56,598 nucleotides of DNA from a virus, in IMG/VR virus record IMGVR_UViG_3300032334_000481, positions 1 to 56,598 of that record; one strand, 5' to 3'. The notes beneath the pieces are model-generated. The model did not search any database and was not told the DNA's origin. It saw only the letters and a list, made by a program, of their open reading frames with translations. The translations under genes and the position numbers were made by a program. This document shows, in pieces, positions 56,351-56,598 of the stretch. Positions within the stretch are counted from its first letter, which is position 1; the number at the start of each line of letters is the position of its first letter.

Positions 56351-56479
56351 ATGGCTAAACACTATGTAATTATGGAATACACTAACGCTAAGGGAGAAAC
56401 TAAGACGGAAGCAATGCGTTCGGTTGACATCGCTGAATTTCTAACCAAATACCCTAACGCCAAGCGTGTCTATGGCTAA
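56351..56479 (+). CDS. 42-aa protein, unknown
   Basis: AKHYVIMEYTNAKGETKTEAMRSVDIAEFLTKYPNAKRVYG: strand-strand-helix mini-fold. SD AAAGGAAA. The stop overlaps the start of promoter 12. Confidence 0.6.
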   Translation: MAKHYVIMEYTNAKGETKTEAMRSVDIAEFLTKYPNAKRVYG

Positions 56480-56480
56480 A

Positions 56481-56502
56481 TGTCAGTGGTCGCTGGTAAA
56501 AT
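56481..56502 (+). promoter_or_regulatory. PafBC-type promoter 12
   Basis: TGTCAGTG, 8 bases, TAAAAT. Confidence 0.8.
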
Positions 56503-56531
56503 AATAACATCAAGAAGAAATGGAAAATAAA

Positions 56532-56598
56532 ATGGAAAAAGAAAATAGATACACTTTTGGTGGATTTGAGTATGGCTCACAGGGTCAGTTTCACCTAA
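56532..56598 (+). CDS. Start of a further small gene (truncated by window)
   Basis: 22 codons visible (EKENRYTFGGFEYGSQGQFHL); SD-like AAATGGAAAA; open at the window end. Follows promoter 12. Confidence 0.5.
   Translation, partial: MEKENRYTFGGFEYGSQGQFHL

Noticed and set aside
51744-56502. Stoperator-type repressor sites for the TGTCAGTGG repeats
   Set aside because: All copies have one orientation, a fixed 8-base distance to a -10 box and a gene directly after. That is promoter geometry, and it matches the PafBC consensus in full.

Overview
The window is a contiguous slice of a tailed-phage genome (long-tailed, siphovirus-like). Gene order, the HK97-type head module, a 4,062-residue tape measure and a DnaE/DnaB/primase replication set all point to this. 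The host is most likely a low-GC aquatic actinobacterium. Evidence for this: an adenosylcobalamin-type monomeric ribonucleotide reductase; frequent leaderless genes; fibre modules of the 'NSTT-VDDK-ELG' kind common in aquatic phages; and, most tellingly, twelve promoters matching the actinobacterial PafBC (RecA-independent DNA-damage) consensus TGTCRGTG-N8-TANNNT. No terminase, integrase, repressor or tRNA gene was recognised, so the window is not the whole genome.

Layout. From about 50.8 kb down to 1, nearly everything is on the minus strand. In transcription order it holds: a membrane/coiled-coil protein; three small structural proteins; a GT2 glycosyltransferase; fibre-like proteins; a class II ribonucleotide reductase (42.5-40.5 kb); a 1,011-aa structural protein; portal, prohead protease with scaffold tail, and major capsid protein (37-32.9 kb); neck genes, tail tube, two paralogous tail-assembly-chaperone-like genes and the tape measure (32.8-15.4 kb); tail tip/baseplate proteins (15.4-5.6 kb); a MerR-like HTH protein; and replication genes (helicase, primase, gp32-like ssDNA-binding protein, DNA polymerase III alpha) running off the left edge. 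One plus-strand gene, an NlpC/P60 lipoprotein, sits inside this block at 45.8 kb.

From 51.0 kb to the right end everything is on the plus strand: about 23 very small genes in short cassettes. The basic cassette is a hairpin terminator, a GC-rich intergenic repeat (CCGCACGCCC followed by TTATAACA..TGATAAC), a PafBC-type promoter and one to four mini-genes, many Cys-rich or membrane-spanning. A four-unit 34-bp tandem repeat lies at its start.

Most interesting observations. (1) The PafBC-type promoter array, which would tie the accessory genes to the host DNA-damage activator. (2) A three-copy element that folds, with compensatory changes, into a rod of three helices separated by two copies of one internal loop (RTGAGC facing CAARTAAR); I do not recognise it as a known RNA class. 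(3) Late genes with extended -10 promoters and several start codons exactly at the predicted +1. (4) A tape measure carrying a HAD phosphatase-like domain, a possible kinase-fold domain and three near-identical 165-residue repeats.
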